Of a stretch of DNA of 64,000 nt, positions 1 to 9,048 are shown in pieces. A program made the translations under genes and the position numbers. This DNA is from Pseudomonadota bacterium (GTDB lineage: Bacteria; Pseudomonadota; Alphaproteobacteria; SHVP01). The notes beneath the pieces are model-generated. The model did no database searches. It had not been told where the DNA came from and saw only the letters and a list, made by a program, of their open reading frames with translations. The stretch covers positions 28,786 through 92,785 of the forward strand of contig JAQBYN010000011.1 of assembly GCA_027622715.1 (NCBI GenBank), written 5' to 3'. Each line of letters starts with the position of its first letter. Within the stretch, counting starts at the first letter, position 1.

Positions 1-748
1 GCGTGCGCACAAAGATATCGCCGTTGACGGTGATCAGCCGGCGCAGTTGGACAGGGTCGAGCAGGCGCGCCCAGGGTACCGTGCCGGGCACCGTGCGCAG
101 CGTGCGGGCAATCAGCCACAGACCCGCCGCGGCCGTCGCGTACTCAGCCAACAGCGTGCCGAGCGCGACGCCCTCGACATCCCATCCCAAGCCCACGACG
201 AAACCGATATCGAGCGCAATGTTGAGCCCGTTGAGGAAGACTTGCAGCAGCAGCGCGACGCGGACCTGCCGCCGCCCCAAGAGCCAACCCAGCACCACAT
301 AGTTGGCGAGCGCGGCAGGTGCGCCCCACACCCGAATCTTGAAATACGTCGCCGCCAGCGTCTCGACCTCCGTGCCGGCGTCGATTGCCCAGCTGCCCAA
401 CGCGAGGATCGGGTACTGCATCGCCAGTACTGCAACCGAGATCACTGCGGCGAGGATCAGCCCGCGCTGAAACGTGGCGCGCATCTCCACGCCGTCGTCC
501 GCGCCGAAAGCTTGCGCGGTAAATCCGGTCGTGCCCATCCGCAAGAAACCGAAGCCCCAATAGATGTAGCTGAAGATCAACGCCCCGACCGCCACCGCGC
601 CGATGTAATAGGGCGCATCCAACTGGCCCATGACCGCGGTGTCGACCATGCCGAGTAATGGCACGGACAGATTGGCCAAAATGATCGGTCCGGCTAGGCG
701 CCATACCAGCCGGTGCCACCCGCGCGTCTCGACGGTGGCGTCGCTCAC
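1..748 (-). CDS. MATE family efflux transporter, N-terminal part (runs off the window)
   Basis: Reading the minus strand from a GTG at 748 gives an open frame of 249 residues that runs off the left edge. It is rich in hydrophobic helices. The beginning (WRLAGPIILANLSVPLLGM then VDTAVMG) is the typical first helix of MATE/DinF multidrug and toxin exporters, which use Na+ or H+ gradients in the inner membrane. The GTG overlaps the stop of the upstream methyltransferase in a GTGA arrangement (745-748), so the two are probably translationally coupled. The C-terminal half is outside the window, so completeness cannot be judged. Confidence 0.85.
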   Translation of the reverse strand, partial: MSDATVETRGWHRLVWRLAGPIILANLSVPLLGMVDTAVMGQLDAPYYIGAVAVGALIFSYIYWGFGFLRMGTTGFTAQAFGADDGVEMRATFQRGLILAAVISVAVLAMQYPILALGSWAIDAGTEVETLAATYFKIRVWGAPAALANYVVLGWLLGRRQVRVALLLQVFLNGLNIALDIGFVVGLGWDVEGVALGTLLAEYATAAAGLWLIARTLRTVPGTVPWARLLDPVQLRRLITVNGDIFVRT

Positions 749-1977
749 GATGGCGGCGCGGGGTGTCGCAACAGAATCAAGTTCAAGCCGTTCAGCGCCC
801 GGTATACCGCGCGGAAGCCGCGATCGAATCCGTCAACGCCGGCTTGTTCGCGCAACTCGCCGATGTTGCGCACGCCGTCGATCAGCGCAACCGCACCGGC
901 CATGGCGGGGTCGACCGGATAGATCACGGGGATCCCATCGAATGTGCTCTTGATCTCCGGCCGTTGCCGCAGATGCGCGGCCAACGCTGCCGCATCGGTC
1001 CGCAGCAAGATTGGCACGGCGTCATCGTGCAGCTGGGCCACGGCGGCATCGCGGGGCGTGCCTTTGCTCACATAGGCGATGTGGATCTTAAGATTGCCGC
1101 ACAGGTTCTCGGCCAGGGCGCAGGCCTCGATCCAGCTCAATTTGGCCGCCCGCTTCATCAGATCTTTGTCTTTGAGATAGGTTGCTGGCTCGTAGCGGGC
1201 GGGTGCCAGCAATGCGGTCAAGGTCAGCCCCGCTTGATCGATCAAAGCCGCGGCCTCGGGCACGGTGTAGGCCCGATCGATCGGGTGCAGCAGCAGGTCG
1301 GCCAATGCCGAGTCGTCGTCGTTCAGGCTCGACAGAAACGGGTTGCGCTTTAGCCAGTTGGTCTCGGGCGCATCGCCCAGCATGCGCCGCGCCACGCTCA
1401 GCCGTCGCCGCACGTCTGGTTCCGGTGCCAGCGCGCGCAGGGCCGCTTGTGCGGGATAGACCCCAGTGCGTCCCAATGCGCCATAAACCATGATGCCCAT
1501 GCCGCCGCCGGGGCGCAGTAGCCCGGCCAACGTGCGTAGGCCAGCTTCGGGATCAGGCAAATGGTGCAGCACGCCACAACAATCGATGTAATCGAACGGT
1601 GCCCCCAGATCGGGCGGCTCGGTGAGCGACCCGTGGTGGAAGGCAATGTTGGTCAACCTGCGCGCTTCAGCCCGCGCCCGCGCCACGGCCTGGGAGGCCA
1701 AACTGAGATCGAGGTAGTCGACATGCCCGAGCGGTATGTGCTCAGCCAAATGTTGGGCCAGCATGATCGCTGCATCACCCGTGCCACCACCGGCAACCAA
1801 CGCGCGGAACGGTTTGCCGAAGTCCAGCCTACCGCCAAAGACATAATGGTTGATCTCGTCGAGATGGCTGGGCGAGCCGGTGATCAGCCGGTTGCGTTCG
1901 TCCGCGGGGTCGCGGGTCGGGTAGGGCAGCGCCTCGTAGTGCGCCCTGACGCGGTCTTTGCCGTCTTGGTCAGCCAT
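745..1977 (-). CDS. Class I SAM-dependent methyltransferase with C-terminal extension
   Basis: A protein of 410 residues. SAM-binding motif I (VAGGGTGD) is at about residues 61-68, after an N-terminal segment with YEALPYPTRDP. A motif IV/post-IV region (DCCGVLHHLPDPEAGL) is near 130-145, as in Rossmann-fold class I methyltransferases. Roughly the last 90 residues lie outside the methyltransferase fold and contain LIDGVRNIGELREQ. That resembles the small winged-helix PqqD-like tails seen on some peptide- or metabolite-modifying proteins. The substrate is unknown. The gene is read just ahead of the MATE exporter with a 4-base overlap, which suggests modification and export of the same compound (inference). 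Confidence 0.75.
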   Translation of the reverse strand: MADQDGKDRVRAHYEALPYPTRDPADERNRLITGSPSHLDEINHYVFGGRLDFGKPFRALVAGGGTGDAAIMLAQHLAEHIPLGHVDYLDLSLASQAVARARAEARRLTNIAFHHGSLTEPPDLGAPFDYIDCCGVLHHLPDPEAGLRTLAGLLRPGGGMGIMVYGALGRTGVYPAQAALRALAPEPDVRRRLSVARRMLGDAPETNWLKRNPFLSSLNDDDSALADLLLHPIDRAYTVPEAAALIDQAGLTLTALLAPARYEPATYLKDKDLMKRAAKLSWIEACALAENLCGNLKIHIAYVSKGTPRDAAVAQLHDDAVPILLRTDAAALAAHLRQRPEIKSTFDGIPVIYPVDPAMAGAVALIDGVRNIGELREQAGVDGFDRGFRAVYRALNGLNLILLRHPAPPS

Positions 1978-2126
1978 GTCCAGCCCTGCGCGGCGTCGTA
2001 CGATTGGGCCTAGGGTTAGCGCATGTGCCCTCGTTTGACCATGCGAACGAGGACTATGGCGGGTGGCCCGACCGCCTCATACGAACAACCCGTGCCGGTC
2101 AAATCAGCGTGATCTGGGATCAGCGT

Positions 2127-2155
2127 TTGAAATCGGATTCCGCGCCCGCTATGTA
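2127..2155 (+). promoter_or_regulatory. Possible sigma70-type promoter before the IalB-family gene
   Basis: TTGAAA (2127-2132) and TATGTA (2150-2155) are separated by exactly 17 bases. The -10 lies only 8 bases before the ATG at 2164, so a transcript from it would be nearly leaderless. This is a pattern match only and could be chance. Confidence 0.3.
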
Positions 2156-2163
2156 TTGAGGCA

Positions 2164-2688
2164 ATGCGTCGAACAAGTCGATTCTCCCTGTTGGTTCTGA
2201 CCGCGCTTTTGTTCGTTGCGCCCGCCTATGCGCAGACGACGCCAAAAGTGATCGGCGAATTTCGCGATTGGGCCGCGATGACGCTCAAGGATCGAACCGG
2301 CGACGTGTGCTTCATGTCGTCCTCGCCGCAAAAATGGACGTCCGAGCCCAAAAACGTCCGGCGCGGCGATATCTACATCTTGGTGACCCATCGCCCCGGC
2401 ACGAAGGCGCGCGACGAGATCAGCGTCTACCCCGGCTACACCTACAAGGAGAAGTCGGAGGTCGTCGTCGCCATCGACGGTCAAGACTACAAGCTCTTCG
2501 TCGACAAGGATGTCGCCTGGGCCGTCGACGCCGATACCGACCGTACCGTGGTCAAAGCGATGATCGGCGGCAACACGATGGTCATCCGCGGCACCTCTAA
2601 TCGCGGCACCGTGACCACCGACACCTTTTCGTTGTCTGGCTTCACCGCCGCCCACAACGCGATCAACAAAGCCTGTAAGATTCGCTAG
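2164..2688 (+). CDS. Invasion-associated locus B (IalB) family periplasmic protein
   Basis: A 174-residue secreted protein. Residues 1-23 form a signal peptide (basic start, hydrophobic core, cleavage after AYA). The mature part matches the IalB family: an early FRDWAAM segment, a Cys near residue 46 in the VCFMSS stretch, YxxKSEVVVAIDGQDYKLF, and a closing DTFSLSGFTAAHNAINKACKIR-like end carrying the second Cys. IalB proteins are common in alphaproteobacteria. They are tied to erythrocyte invasion in Bartonella, but in free-living species their role is unclear. The gene stands alone upstream of rlmN. Confidence 0.85.
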   Translation: MRRTSRFSLLVLTALLFVAPAYAQTTPKVIGEFRDWAAMTLKDRTGDVCFMSSSPQKWTSEPKNVRRGDIYILVTHRPGTKARDEISVYPGYTYKEKSEVVVAIDGQDYKLFVDKDVAWAVDADTDRTVVKAMIGGNTMVIRGTSNRGTVTTDTFSLSGFTAAHNAINKACKIR

Positions 2689-2729
2689 GCGCCCTTTTCG
2701 TCCCGCCTGGCGCGGGCTAGAACACACCC

Positions 2730-3854
2730 ATGTCTGTAGCGCTTGACGACACCGCCCCTGTTTTGGTCGGCCAGAAACGCTGGCTGATCGGCCTCACGCG
2801 TGAGGAAATCGGCCAAGAACTGATCGCCGCCGGGGTGCACGCGCGCAGCGCGAAGATGCGCTCGAACCAGCTGTGGCATTGGATCTACTACCGCGGCGCC
2901 CGTTCCTTCGACGAGATGACGACGATCTCCAAAGATCTGCGGGCCGAGTTGGAGGCCAGATTTCACTTGGGGCGCGGCACGTTGATCGAGGGTCACGTCT
3001 CGGCCGATCGCACCCGCAAGTGGCTGTTGTCGTATGGGTCCAATCAGGAAATCGAAACCGTCTTTATCCCCGAAGAGGATCGCGGCGCCCTATGCGTTTC
3101 CTCGCAAGTCGGCTGTACCCTCAATTGCCGGTTCTGCCACACCGGCACCCAGCCCTGGGTCAAGAACCTGTCGGCGGGCGAGATCGTGGCGCAGCTGCTG
3201 CACGCGCGTGACGACATCGGGGAATGGCCGTCGCCCAAAGAGGGTCGCATGATTTCCAACGTCGTCCTGATGGGGATGGGCGAGCCGCTCTACAACTACG
3301 ACAACGTGGCTAAGGCGCTACGCATCGTGATGGACCAGGAAGGCATCGGTATTTCGCGCCGCCGCATTACACTGTCGACCTCAGGCGTGGTGCCCGAGAT
3401 CGCACGGGTCGGCGACGACCTCGGCGTCGGTTTGGCGATTTCCCTGCACGCCGTACGCGACGACCTGCGCGACGAACTGGTGCCCCTGAACCGCAAATAC
3501 CCGATCAAGGACCTGCTCAACGCCTGCCGCCGCTATCCGACCAGCAGCAATGCGCGCCGCATCACCTTCGAATACGTCATGCTCAAAGGGGTCAACGACA
3601 CGCCGGCCGACGCCCGCGAACTGGTGCGTCTGCTCCAGGGCATCCCGGCCAAGGTGAACCTGATCCCGTTCAACGCGTGGCCCGGCGCGCCCTATGAATG
3701 CTCCGACGACGCGGCAATCGCTGCCTTTGTCGAGATCGTCAACGCCGCCGGCTATTCCTCGCCGATCCGCACCCCCAGAGGCCGCGACATCATGGCCGCC
3801 TGCGGGCAGCTCAAATCGGCCAGCGTCAAGCAACGAGCTAGCGAGATTCGGTGA
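2730..3854 (+). CDS. rlmN: Dual-specificity RNA methyltransferase RlmN
   Basis: A 374-residue radical-SAM enzyme that methylates C2 of A2503 in 23S rRNA and A37 in several tRNAs. The radical-SAM cluster motif CTLNCRFC is visible, with Cys at 129, 133 and 136. N-terminal features ([23 protein letters not shown]), the [12 protein letters not shown] segment and the C-terminal [14 protein letters not shown] with the second catalytic Cys are all typical of the family. Length is normal. Its stop overlaps the first of four small membrane-protein genes (TGATG at 3852-3856), so these genes may be co-transcribed. Confidence 0.97.
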   Translation: MSVALDDTAPVLVGQKRWLIGLTREEIGQELIAAGVHARSAKMRSNQLWHWIYYRGARSFDEMTTISKDLRAELEARFHLGRGTLIEGHVSADRTRKWLLSYGSNQEIETVFIPEEDRGALCVSSQVGCTLNCRFCHTGTQPWVKNLSAGEIVAQLLHARDDIGEWPSPKEGRMISNVVLMGMGEPLYNYDNVAKALRIVMDQEGIGISRRRITLSTSGVVPEIARVGDDLGVGLAISLHAVRDDLRDELVPLNRKYPIKDLLNACRRYPTSSNARRITFEYVMLKGVNDTPADARELVRLLQGIPAKVNLIPFNAWPGAPYECSDDAAIAAFVEIVNAAGYSSPIRTPRGRDIMAACGQLKSASVKQRASEIR

Positions 3855-4054
3855 TGGGCCTGACTGAACTCGCCATCGAGTTTGCTGTCCAAGTGGTTCT
3901 GCTCGCCTTTCCATGCTGGCGTTGCCTGCGGCGTGCCGGTATTCCTCGCGGCTGGTTGGCTCTCCTCCTGGTGCCTCTCTTCGGGCCAATCCTCATGCTT
4001 TGGACTCTGGCGGTCGCGCGGTGGCGCAACAGCCAAGTTCCGGACTTGGACTAG
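3854..4054 (+). CDS. Small membrane protein, copy 1 of a four-gene tandem family
   Basis: 66 residues from the ATG at 3854, which overlaps the rlmN stop; a GTG at 3851 is an alternative start. One N-terminal hydrophobic helix is followed by a basic loop with a PCWRCLRRAGIPRGW motif, then a second helix (LLLVPLFGPILMLWTLAVARW). The loop-helix pattern, aromatic-x2-R-x-(L/C)-RRAG followed by a helix ending in A-x2-(R/K)W, recurs in the next three genes. This is the first of four adjacent paralogs. No function is known to me; the small size and two helices suggest an inner-membrane protein. Confidence 0.65.
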   Translation: MGLTELAIEFAVQVVLLAFPCWRCLRRAGIPRGWLALLLVPLFGPILMLWTLAVARWRNSQVPDLD

Positions 4055-4063
4055 GGCACGCCG

Positions 4064-4327
4064 ATGGACTCGCTATCGCTCGTTCGCGTCTTCTTTTTTG
4101 TGTTCATTTGGGCGGCCTTCATAGGCGGTCCGGCCTTCGTGATTCTTGGTAAAATGGGCCGCTCCAGATGGTGGGTGATTCCGACACTGGTTCCGTTTTT
4201 CGGGATTGTTGCGTTCTTTTGGTTGATCGCGCTCATCAAGTGGCCCTACTTGGAAGACTCTTTGCCGCCCGAACTCAAGGTGACGCAGGATGGCGACGAC
4301 TTTGGCGTGACGTTGAAAAAACGCTGA
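4064..4327 (+). CDS. Small membrane protein, copy 2 of a four-gene tandem family
   Basis: 87 residues. Helix one (VFFFVFIWAAFIGGPAFVIL) leads into KMGRSRWWVIPTLVPFFG and a second helix ending in LIALIKWPYLED. The C-terminal hydrophilic tail is longer than in its neighbours. It shares the (A/M)GRSxWWV and final KWP/RWP signature with copies 3 and 4. It starts 9 bases after copy 1. Unknown function. Confidence 0.65.
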   Translation: MDSLSLVRVFFFVFIWAAFIGGPAFVILGKMGRSRWWVIPTLVPFFGIVAFFWLIALIKWPYLEDSLPPELKVTQDGDDFGVTLKKR

Positions 4328-4418
4328 GCAACGGCGGTCGAGATTTCGCATCTCCTCTGAATGCCGCCGCCGTTCGAGGTAGAATTTCTTGGAATCTTGA
4401 CCTAACCCGAGGCACCCT

Positions 4419-4622
4419 ATGGCTGGCTTTCTGCCCCAAATGGTCGTTGTTGCGGTTTTCTTTCTCTACCCGACATGGCGGATTTGCCGCCGGGCGGGAT
4501 TTCCGCCGGCCCTATCGCTGCTCATCCTGATACCGCTGTTGGGCTGGCTGATTGTACTCTTCGTCCTGGCCTTTGCGACCTGGCCCACGTCGCGACCGGC
4601 CGACCGCCAAGGGGCAGCATGA
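4419..4622 (+). CDS. Small membrane protein, copy 3 of a four-gene tandem family
   Basis: 67 residues. A short hydrophobic start (VVVAVFFLYPTWRICRRAGFPP) is followed by LSLLILIPLLGWLIVLFVLAF and ATWP. The PTWRICRRAG loop is nearly the same as PCWRCLRRAG in copy 1 and PTIRILRKAG in copy 4, so these are tandem duplicates. It is preceded by a 91-base gap in which AACGGCGG and CCGCCGTT can pair, without a T-tract. It overlaps copy 4 by 4 bases (ATGA, 4619-4622). Confidence 0.65.
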   Translation: MAGFLPQMVVVAVFFLYPTWRICRRAGFPPALSLLILIPLLGWLIVLFVLAFATWPTSRPADRQGAA

Positions 4623-4837
4623 TGGGCATTTCGTTCTGGCAGCTCCTGATCTTCGCCCTCGCTTTGGCGTTGTTCGTTTGGCCGACGATTCGCATCTTGC
4701 GCAAGGCCGGGCGCTCCGGCTGGTGGGTTCTTCTGTGGTTCGTGCCGGTGGCCAACATCGTCATGTACTGGGTGTTCGCCTTCGTTCGCTGGCCCAAGGT
4801 CGACGACGCCCCCGAACCGGACGTTAACGCTTTCTGA
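4619..4837 (+). CDS. Small membrane protein, copy 4 of a four-gene tandem family
   Basis: 72 residues beginning at ATGATG (4619 or 4622). Helix one (LLIFALALALFVWPTIRIL) leads into RKAGRSGWWVLLWFVPVANIVMYWVFAFVRWP and an acidic tail. The 4-base ATGA overlap with copy 3 indicates translational coupling. The loop-plus-helix arrangement resembles small DUF-type membrane proteins in which an AG-x2-GWW loop links two helices. I cannot assign a named family with confidence. Confidence 0.65.
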   Translation: MMGISFWQLLIFALALALFVWPTIRILRKAGRSGWWVLLWFVPVANIVMYWVFAFVRWPKVDDAPEPDVNAF

Positions 4838-4909
4838 ACCCTGTTCGTTGGACCCTAGGGGGGTGCGCGCGCTACCGTCGGGTCAGCGCCGTTAGCCCAG
4901 GAGTGTCCG

Positions 4910-5659
4910 ATGACCGTCGCCGACTCAACGCTGGAAGACCGCATCGCGCGGCTGGAACGCAGCCGTAGCATGTTGTCGATCGTCGCCGCGGCGGCGGTTC
5001 TGGCGGCTGCCATCGCCATGGTTCTCCCGTTCCTGCCCTTGGGCGGTCCCACGGAAATCGTGCTGCGCAACGCTGCAGGGGCACCCACGGTCCGCCTGTC
5101 GGCCGAGACTGGGATGGCGGAACTGCACGGCCTACGAATCCTCAACGACCAGGACAAGGTGCGCGGCGAATTCGTGCCGACGAAGCTTGGCGCCGAGATC
5201 ACGCTGTTCAATTCGGACGACCAGCCGGTGGCGATCCTCAACAATTCGTCGCCCAGCCAGGGCGGGCGCCTGTCGTTGTTTGGGATCGGTGATCGGGCCG
5301 CGTTCTTCGGTGGTACTGTCTCGGGCGACGATTTCGGTATGGAAATCCGGATGCGCGCCGGGCACACAGCGGTCCTCAAGACCGGCGCAGATGTACCGTT
5401 TTTTTCGCTGTCCGACCGAAACGGTGAAGCTCTTATCCAGGTCGAGGACGGGGTCGCCGAGTTTTTCACCAACCGCATCAGTATTCTCGGGCCGGGTTCT
5501 CTGCCCCGTCTGGAGATCAGCGCCAGCGAAACCGGTGCCACCCTGTCGTTGCGCGACGCTGACGATCAGGTGCGTGCCAGCCTCGCCCATGACGACCAAG
5601 ACGGCACCCGCATCAGTATTCAGGGAAGCGACGGTGCCGCGGCGTGGCAGGCGCCTTAA
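4910..5659 (+). CDS. Membrane-anchored protein with repeated beta-strand segments, unknown function
   Basis: 249 residues. Residues 1-20 form a short amphipathic or coiled segment (LEDRIARLERSRS). A single transmembrane helix follows (MLSIVAAAAVLAAAIAMVLPFLPL, about 21-44). The rest is a large extracytoplasmic part built from recurring strand-turn units of the type (I/V)xLxNxxGxPxxxL: VLRNAAGAPTVRL, LFNSDDQPVAIL, LSDRNGEALIQV, LRDADDQVRASL. This regularity suggests a beta-solenoid or beta-helix. An AGGAG ribosome site precedes the ATG. No known family recognised; it sits alone between the small membrane genes and argG. Confidence 0.6.
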   Translation: MTVADSTLEDRIARLERSRSMLSIVAAAAVLAAAIAMVLPFLPLGGPTEIVLRNAAGAPTVRLSAETGMAELHGLRILNDQDKVRGEFVPTKLGAEITLFNSDDQPVAILNNSSPSQGGRLSLFGIGDRAAFFGGTVSGDDFGMEIRMRAGHTAVLKTGADVPFFSLSDRNGEALIQVEDGVAEFFTNRISILGPGSLPRLEISASETGATLSLRDADDQVRASLAHDDQDGTRISIQGSDGAAAWQAP

Positions 5660-5670
5660 ACCCAGGCGAT

Positions 5671-5698
5671 TTGCCGAAACCGCGCGCAGCCCTATACT
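5671..5698 (+). promoter_or_regulatory. Probable promoter of argG
   Basis: TTGCCG (5671-5676) and TATACT (5693-5698) are separated by 16 bases, and the -10 lies 33 bases before the argG ATG. The match is reasonable for a housekeeping sigma factor promoter. Confidence 0.4.
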
Positions 5699-5731
5699 CC
5701 GCGCCCTGATTTTCGGGCGGCGCGGCAGGGC

Positions 5732-6946
5732 ATGACTAAACAGATCAAAAAAGTGGTTCTCGCCTATTCAGGCGGGTTGGACACCTCGGTCATCCTCAAG
5801 TGGCTACAGATCACGTATGGCTGTGAAATCGTCACGTTTACGGCCGATCTCGGGCAGGGCGAGGAGCTCGAACCGGCCCGGGCGAAGGCTGAAATGTTCG
5901 GCGTGCGCGAAATCTACATCGAGGATTTGCGCGAGGAATTTGTTCGCGACTACGTCTTTCCGATGTTCCGCGCCAACGCGCTTTACGAAGGTGTGTACCT
6001 GCTCGGTACGTCGATCGCGCGGCCGCTGATCGCCAAACGCCAGATCGAGATCGCCGCGGCCACCGGGGCTGACGCGGTTTCCCATGGCGCTACCGGCAAG
6101 GGCAACGATCAAGTTCGTTTCGAGCTCGGCTACTACGCCCTCAACCCCGACATCACGGTGATCGCACCGTGGCGCGAATGGGACCTTGTCTCGCGCAGCA
6201 GACTTATCGAGTTCGCCGAGCAACACCAGATTCCCATCGCCAAAGACAAACGCGGCGAGGCGCCGTTCTCGGTCGATGCCAACCTGTTGCACACCTCGTC
6301 GGAAGGCAAGGCGCTCGAAGATCCGTGGAACGAGCCCGAAGAGCATGTCCACTCGCGTACGCTGTCGCCCGAGGCAGCGCCCGACAAGCCGACCTACATC
6401 ACGGTCACCTTCGAGCAAGGCGACGCGGTTGCCATCGACGGCAACCCGCTGTCGCCGGCCAGCCTGCTGACGCAGCTCAACGCGCTGGGCCGGGACAACG
6501 GCATTGGCCGCCTTGATCTTGTGGAGAATCGGTTTGTCGGCATGAAGTCGCGCGGCATTTACGAAACGCCGGGCGGCACGATCTTGCTGGCGGCGCACCG
6601 CGGCATCGAAAGTCTCACCCTCGATCGCGGCGCGATGCACCTGAAAGACGAACTGATGCCGCGCTACGCCGAGCTTATTTACAACGGTTTTTGGTGGTCG
6701 CCCGAGCGCGAAATGCTGCAGGCCCTGATCGACAAGTCGCAAACCAAAGTGACCGGCGAGGTTCGACTGAAACTCTACAAGGGCAATGCGACCGTGGTCG
6801 GCCGTCAATCGCCCCATAGTCTGTACAGCCTGCAGCACGTGACGTTCGAAGAGGATTCGGTTTACGACCAGCGCGATGCCGAGGGTTTCATCAAACTGAA
6901 CGCGCTTCGGTTAAAGCTCCTGAAACGCCGCGACTCGTTGCCGTGA
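5732..6946 (+). CDS. argG: Argininosuccinate synthase
   Basis: 404 residues. It joins citrulline and aspartate with ATP to form argininosuccinate in arginine biosynthesis. The N-terminal ATP pyrophosphatase loop [10 protein letters not shown] (about 10-19), the [13 protein letters not shown] segment that binds citrulline/aspartate, and the C-terminal [18 protein letters not shown] region are all present. Length is standard. It is followed after only 4 bases by a DUF3253 gene. Confidence 0.97.
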   Translation: MTKQIKKVVLAYSGGLDTSVILKWLQITYGCEIVTFTADLGQGEELEPARAKAEMFGVREIYIEDLREEFVRDYVFPMFRANALYEGVYLLGTSIARPLIAKRQIEIAAATGADAVSHGATGKGNDQVRFELGYYALNPDITVIAPWREWDLVSRSRLIEFAEQHQIPIAKDKRGEAPFSVDANLLHTSSEGKALEDPWNEPEEHVHSRTLSPEAAPDKPTYITVTFEQGDAVAIDGNPLSPASLLTQLNALGRDNGIGRLDLVENRFVGMKSRGIYETPGGTILLAAHRGIESLTLDRGAMHLKDELMPRYAELIYNGFWWSPEREMLQALIDKSQTKVTGEVRLKLYKGNATVVGRQSPHSLYSLQHVTFEEDSVYDQRDAEGFIKLNALRLKLLKRRDSLP

Positions 6947-6950
6947 TCCG

Positions 6951-7250
6951 ATGACCGACGATGACAATATTGACCGCGACCCTGCCGCCGTGGCGATCCT
7001 CGAATTGATCGCCGCCGCGCCGGGTGGCGTGCGCCCGGAAGAGGTGGCCCACGCCATGGCCGAGCGCTACCGCAAACCCAAAGACGGTCCCAATCTGTGG
7101 CGCAAATACATGCATGCCGTTCGGCAAGAAGCGCTGCATCTGGCGCGTGACGGCGACATCGCAATCTTGCGCAAGGGCAAAGCGGTCGATCCGAACAAAC
7201 CGGTTAAGGGCTTGTACCGGCTCGCCACGCCCGACCCCGCCTCAGACTGA
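6951..7250 (+). CDS. DUF3253 family small protein
   Basis: 99 residues with the layout of DUF3253 proteins: a helical start ([24 protein letters not shown]), a central [23 protein letters not shown] and a closing [19 protein letters not shown]. This predicts a winged-helix-like fold. The function of the family is unknown. It sits 4 bases downstream of argG and converges on folD with a 9-base overlap. Confidence 0.7.
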   Translation: MTDDDNIDRDPAAVAILELIAAAPGGVRPEEVAHAMAERYRKPKDGPNLWRKYMHAVRQEALHLARDGDIAILRKGKAVDPNKPVKGLYRLATPDPASD

Positions 7251-8135
7251 CGGGACGGCGATACCGCGCTGCTGACAGGCAGCGGTCACTGTGTTGAGCA
7301 ACAGGCAGGCAATCGTCATCGGGCCGACACCGCCCGGCACCGGCGTGATCGCGCGCGCCACTTTCAGGGCCTCGTCGAACGCGACATCGCCGCGAATTTT
7401 CGCCTTGCCGCCGGCCGGATCCTCGATCCGGTTGATGCCGACGTCGATCACCGTCGCGCCCGGCTTGATCCAGTCGCCGCGGATCATCTCGGGCCGACCG
7501 ACGGCAGCGACCACGATGTCGGCGCGGCGGCATACTGCGGCGAGGTCGCGGGTGCGCGAGTGCGCCATCGTTACCGTCGCGTTGGCCGCCAGCAGTAGTT
7601 GGGCGATCGGTTTGCCGACCAGCTTTGAACGACCGACGACGATGGCCTCGGCGCCCTCGATCTCGGCGCCGGAGCGTTCCAACAAGATCATGCAACCGCG
7701 CGGTGTACACGAGACCAGGGCATTGTCCTGGCCGAGCGACAGGCGGCCGGCGTTGACCGGGTGTAGGCCATCGACATCCTTGTCCGGGTCGATCGCGTTG
7801 ACGATGTCGTTTTCCGAAATATGGTTGGGTAGTGGCATTTGCACGAGGATGCCGTGCACGGCAGGGTCGGCGTTCAGTTCGCGCACCTTGGCCAGCAGCG
7901 CGTCCTGCGGCGTATCGGTCGGTAGCTTGAACTCGTAGGAGTTCATGCCCGCCGCGATCGTCATCTTGCCCTTGTTGCGCACGTAGATCTGGCTCGCCGG
8001 GTCCTCACCCACCAGCACGACGGCGAGGCCGGGGTTCAGGTCATGGGTTTGTTTGAGCGCCGCAACCTGGTGCGCAACGGTTGCGCGGACATCGGCCGCA
8101 ATGGCTTTGCCGTCGATCAAGAGTGCATCACCCAT
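7242..8135 (-). CDS. folD: Bifunctional methylenetetrahydrofolate dehydrogenase/methenyltetrahydrofolate cyclohydrolase
   Basis: 297 residues. It interconverts 5,10-methylene- and 10-formyl-tetrahydrofolate with NADP. The catalytic YVRNK segment follows [28 protein letters not shown] and the nucleotide-binding [14 protein letters not shown] are all present. The C-terminal [10 protein letters not shown] is also typical. It is the third gene of a minus-strand run YggT - DUF167 - folD, overlapping DUF167 by 8 bases. Confidence 0.97.
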   Translation of the reverse strand: MGDALLIDGKAIAADVRATVAHQVAALKQTHDLNPGLAVVLVGEDPASQIYVRNKGKMTIAAGMNSYEFKLPTDTPQDALLAKVRELNADPAVHGILVQMPLPNHISENDIVNAIDPDKDVDGLHPVNAGRLSLGQDNALVSCTPRGCMILLERSGAEIEGAEAIVVGRSKLVGKPIAQLLLAANATVTMAHSRTRDLAAVCRRADIVVAAVGRPEMIRGDWIKPGATVIDVGINRIEDPAGGKAKIRGDVAFDEALKVARAITPVPGGVGPMTIACLLLNTVTAACQQRGIAVPSV

Positions 8136-8466
8136 CGGTGTCCCTCGCCCATTGCCGGAGGTGCGTCATCAGTGCCGTGGCGTCGCCCGCCACCAAGACC
8201 GTCTTGTGCCGCTCCGACTCGCCCGACGTCAAGGACAGCCGGCCGGGCGGCAGATGCCAAGCCTTGGCCAGTAGTTTGAGGATGGCCTGGTTGGCCTTGC
8301 CTTTGTCGGGTCCGGCGGTCACCCGAACCTTGACGGCGGTTCCTTGTCCGCCCGTCACGATGCCGTCGATCCGATTGCGCGAGGCTTTAGGCGCGCCCAG
8401 GACGCGCACGAGGACGCCGTCGGGCACAAGGCGGAACGGGTCGGCCTCAGAATCGCCCGTAGCCAA
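8128..8466 (-). CDS. DUF167 (YggU-family) protein
   Basis: About 112 residues. The core [20 protein letters not shown], then [25 protein letters not shown] and [11 protein letters not shown], is diagnostic for DUF167/YggU. No ATG or GTG precedes [10 protein letters not shown] in this frame, so I chose the TTG at 8464-8466. The start is therefore uncertain and overlaps the end of YggT by 20 bases. Family function is unknown, but it is often found beside YggT, as here. Confidence 0.75.
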   Translation of the reverse strand: MATGDSEADPFRLVPDGVLVRVLGAPKASRNRIDGIVTGGQGTAVKVRVTAGPDKGKANQAILKLLAKAWHLPPGRLSLTSGESERHKTVLVAGDATALMTHLRQWARDTDG

Positions 8467-8743
8467 GCGTGTCGCGAAGGATAAAGCCTCTGACGATGAA
8501 TTGGACCAGGAGGATGACGATGATCGGCGAAATGTCGATCCCGCCCAGATTCGGCAGCACCCGGCGTACGTAGCGCAACGACGGTTCGGTGATCTTGTAG
8601 AGGAAATCGCCGACCATGAAGATAACGCGGTTGCTGGTGTTGACCACATTGAAGGCTACGAGCCAGCTCAAAATTGCCGATCCGATCAGCGCCCATACGT
8701 AGAGCAAAGCCAGAGTATCAAGGAGTCCGAGGATGGAATTCAT
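8447..8743 (-). CDS. YggT family membrane protein
   Basis: 98 residues with two hydrophobic stretches. [18 protein letters not shown] lies near the start, and [17 protein letters not shown] lies near the end. Between them is the typical [22 protein letters not shown] loop. YggT proteins are inner-membrane proteins linked to osmotic tolerance and, in some bacteria, to cell-division or photosystem-assembly factors. First gene of the YggT-DUF167-folD run. Confidence 0.88.
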   Translation of the reverse strand: MNSILGLLDTLALLYVWALIGSAILSWLVAFNVVNTSNRVIFMVGDFLYKITEPSLRYVRRVLPNLGGIDISPIIVILLVQFIVRGFILRDTLGYGRF

Positions 8744-8877
8744 CGTACCTGTCGCGTTGGCGGTGATCGGGCGCCCGCGGCGGCAAACGGCGCGGGGGCG
8801 AAAGCGCCCGCATTAAACCTGAAGGGGTGGAGGCGGGCAAGGCAGCCGCGCATCTGGCTCTCGTCAGGGACAATCTC

Positions 8878-8907
8878 TTGACACCGGCGAAAGCCCGTCA
8901 GCATTAT
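8878..8907 (+). promoter_or_regulatory. Promoter of the tRNA-Ala gene
   Basis: A consensus TTGACA (8878-8883), an 18-base spacer and CATTAT (8902-8907) lie 26 bases before the first tRNA base. Position and quality fit a strong stable-RNA promoter. Confidence 0.6.
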
Positions 8908-8933
8908 CCGCCTGCCTTAACCTAGGCCAAAAT

Positions 8934-9009
8934 GGGGCAGTAGCTCAGTTGGGAGAGCGCGGCGTTCGCAATGCCGAGGTCAGGGGTTCGATTCCCCTCT
9001 GCTCCACCA
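8934..9009 (+). tRNA. tRNA-Ala (anticodon CGC)
   Basis: A 76-base cloverleaf including an encoded CCA end. The acceptor GGGGCAG pairs with CTGCTCC and contains the G3-U70 wobble that marks alanine tRNAs. The D arm is GCTC...GAGC. The anticodon arm CGGCG-TTCGCAA-TGCCG carries CGC, reading GCG codons. The T arm is AGGGG-TTCGATT-CCCCT. Nothing resembling an integrated element follows it. Confidence 0.96.
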
Positions 9010-9048
9010 CCCTGTTTCGTGACGCGTGCTTTGCTGGTTGCCCCTGGT

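Noticed and set aside
4328..4418. Possible hairpin between small membrane genes 2 and 3
   Set aside because: The arms AACGGCGG / CCGCCGTT can pair, but the 26-base loop is long and there is no T-run, so a terminator cannot be claimed.
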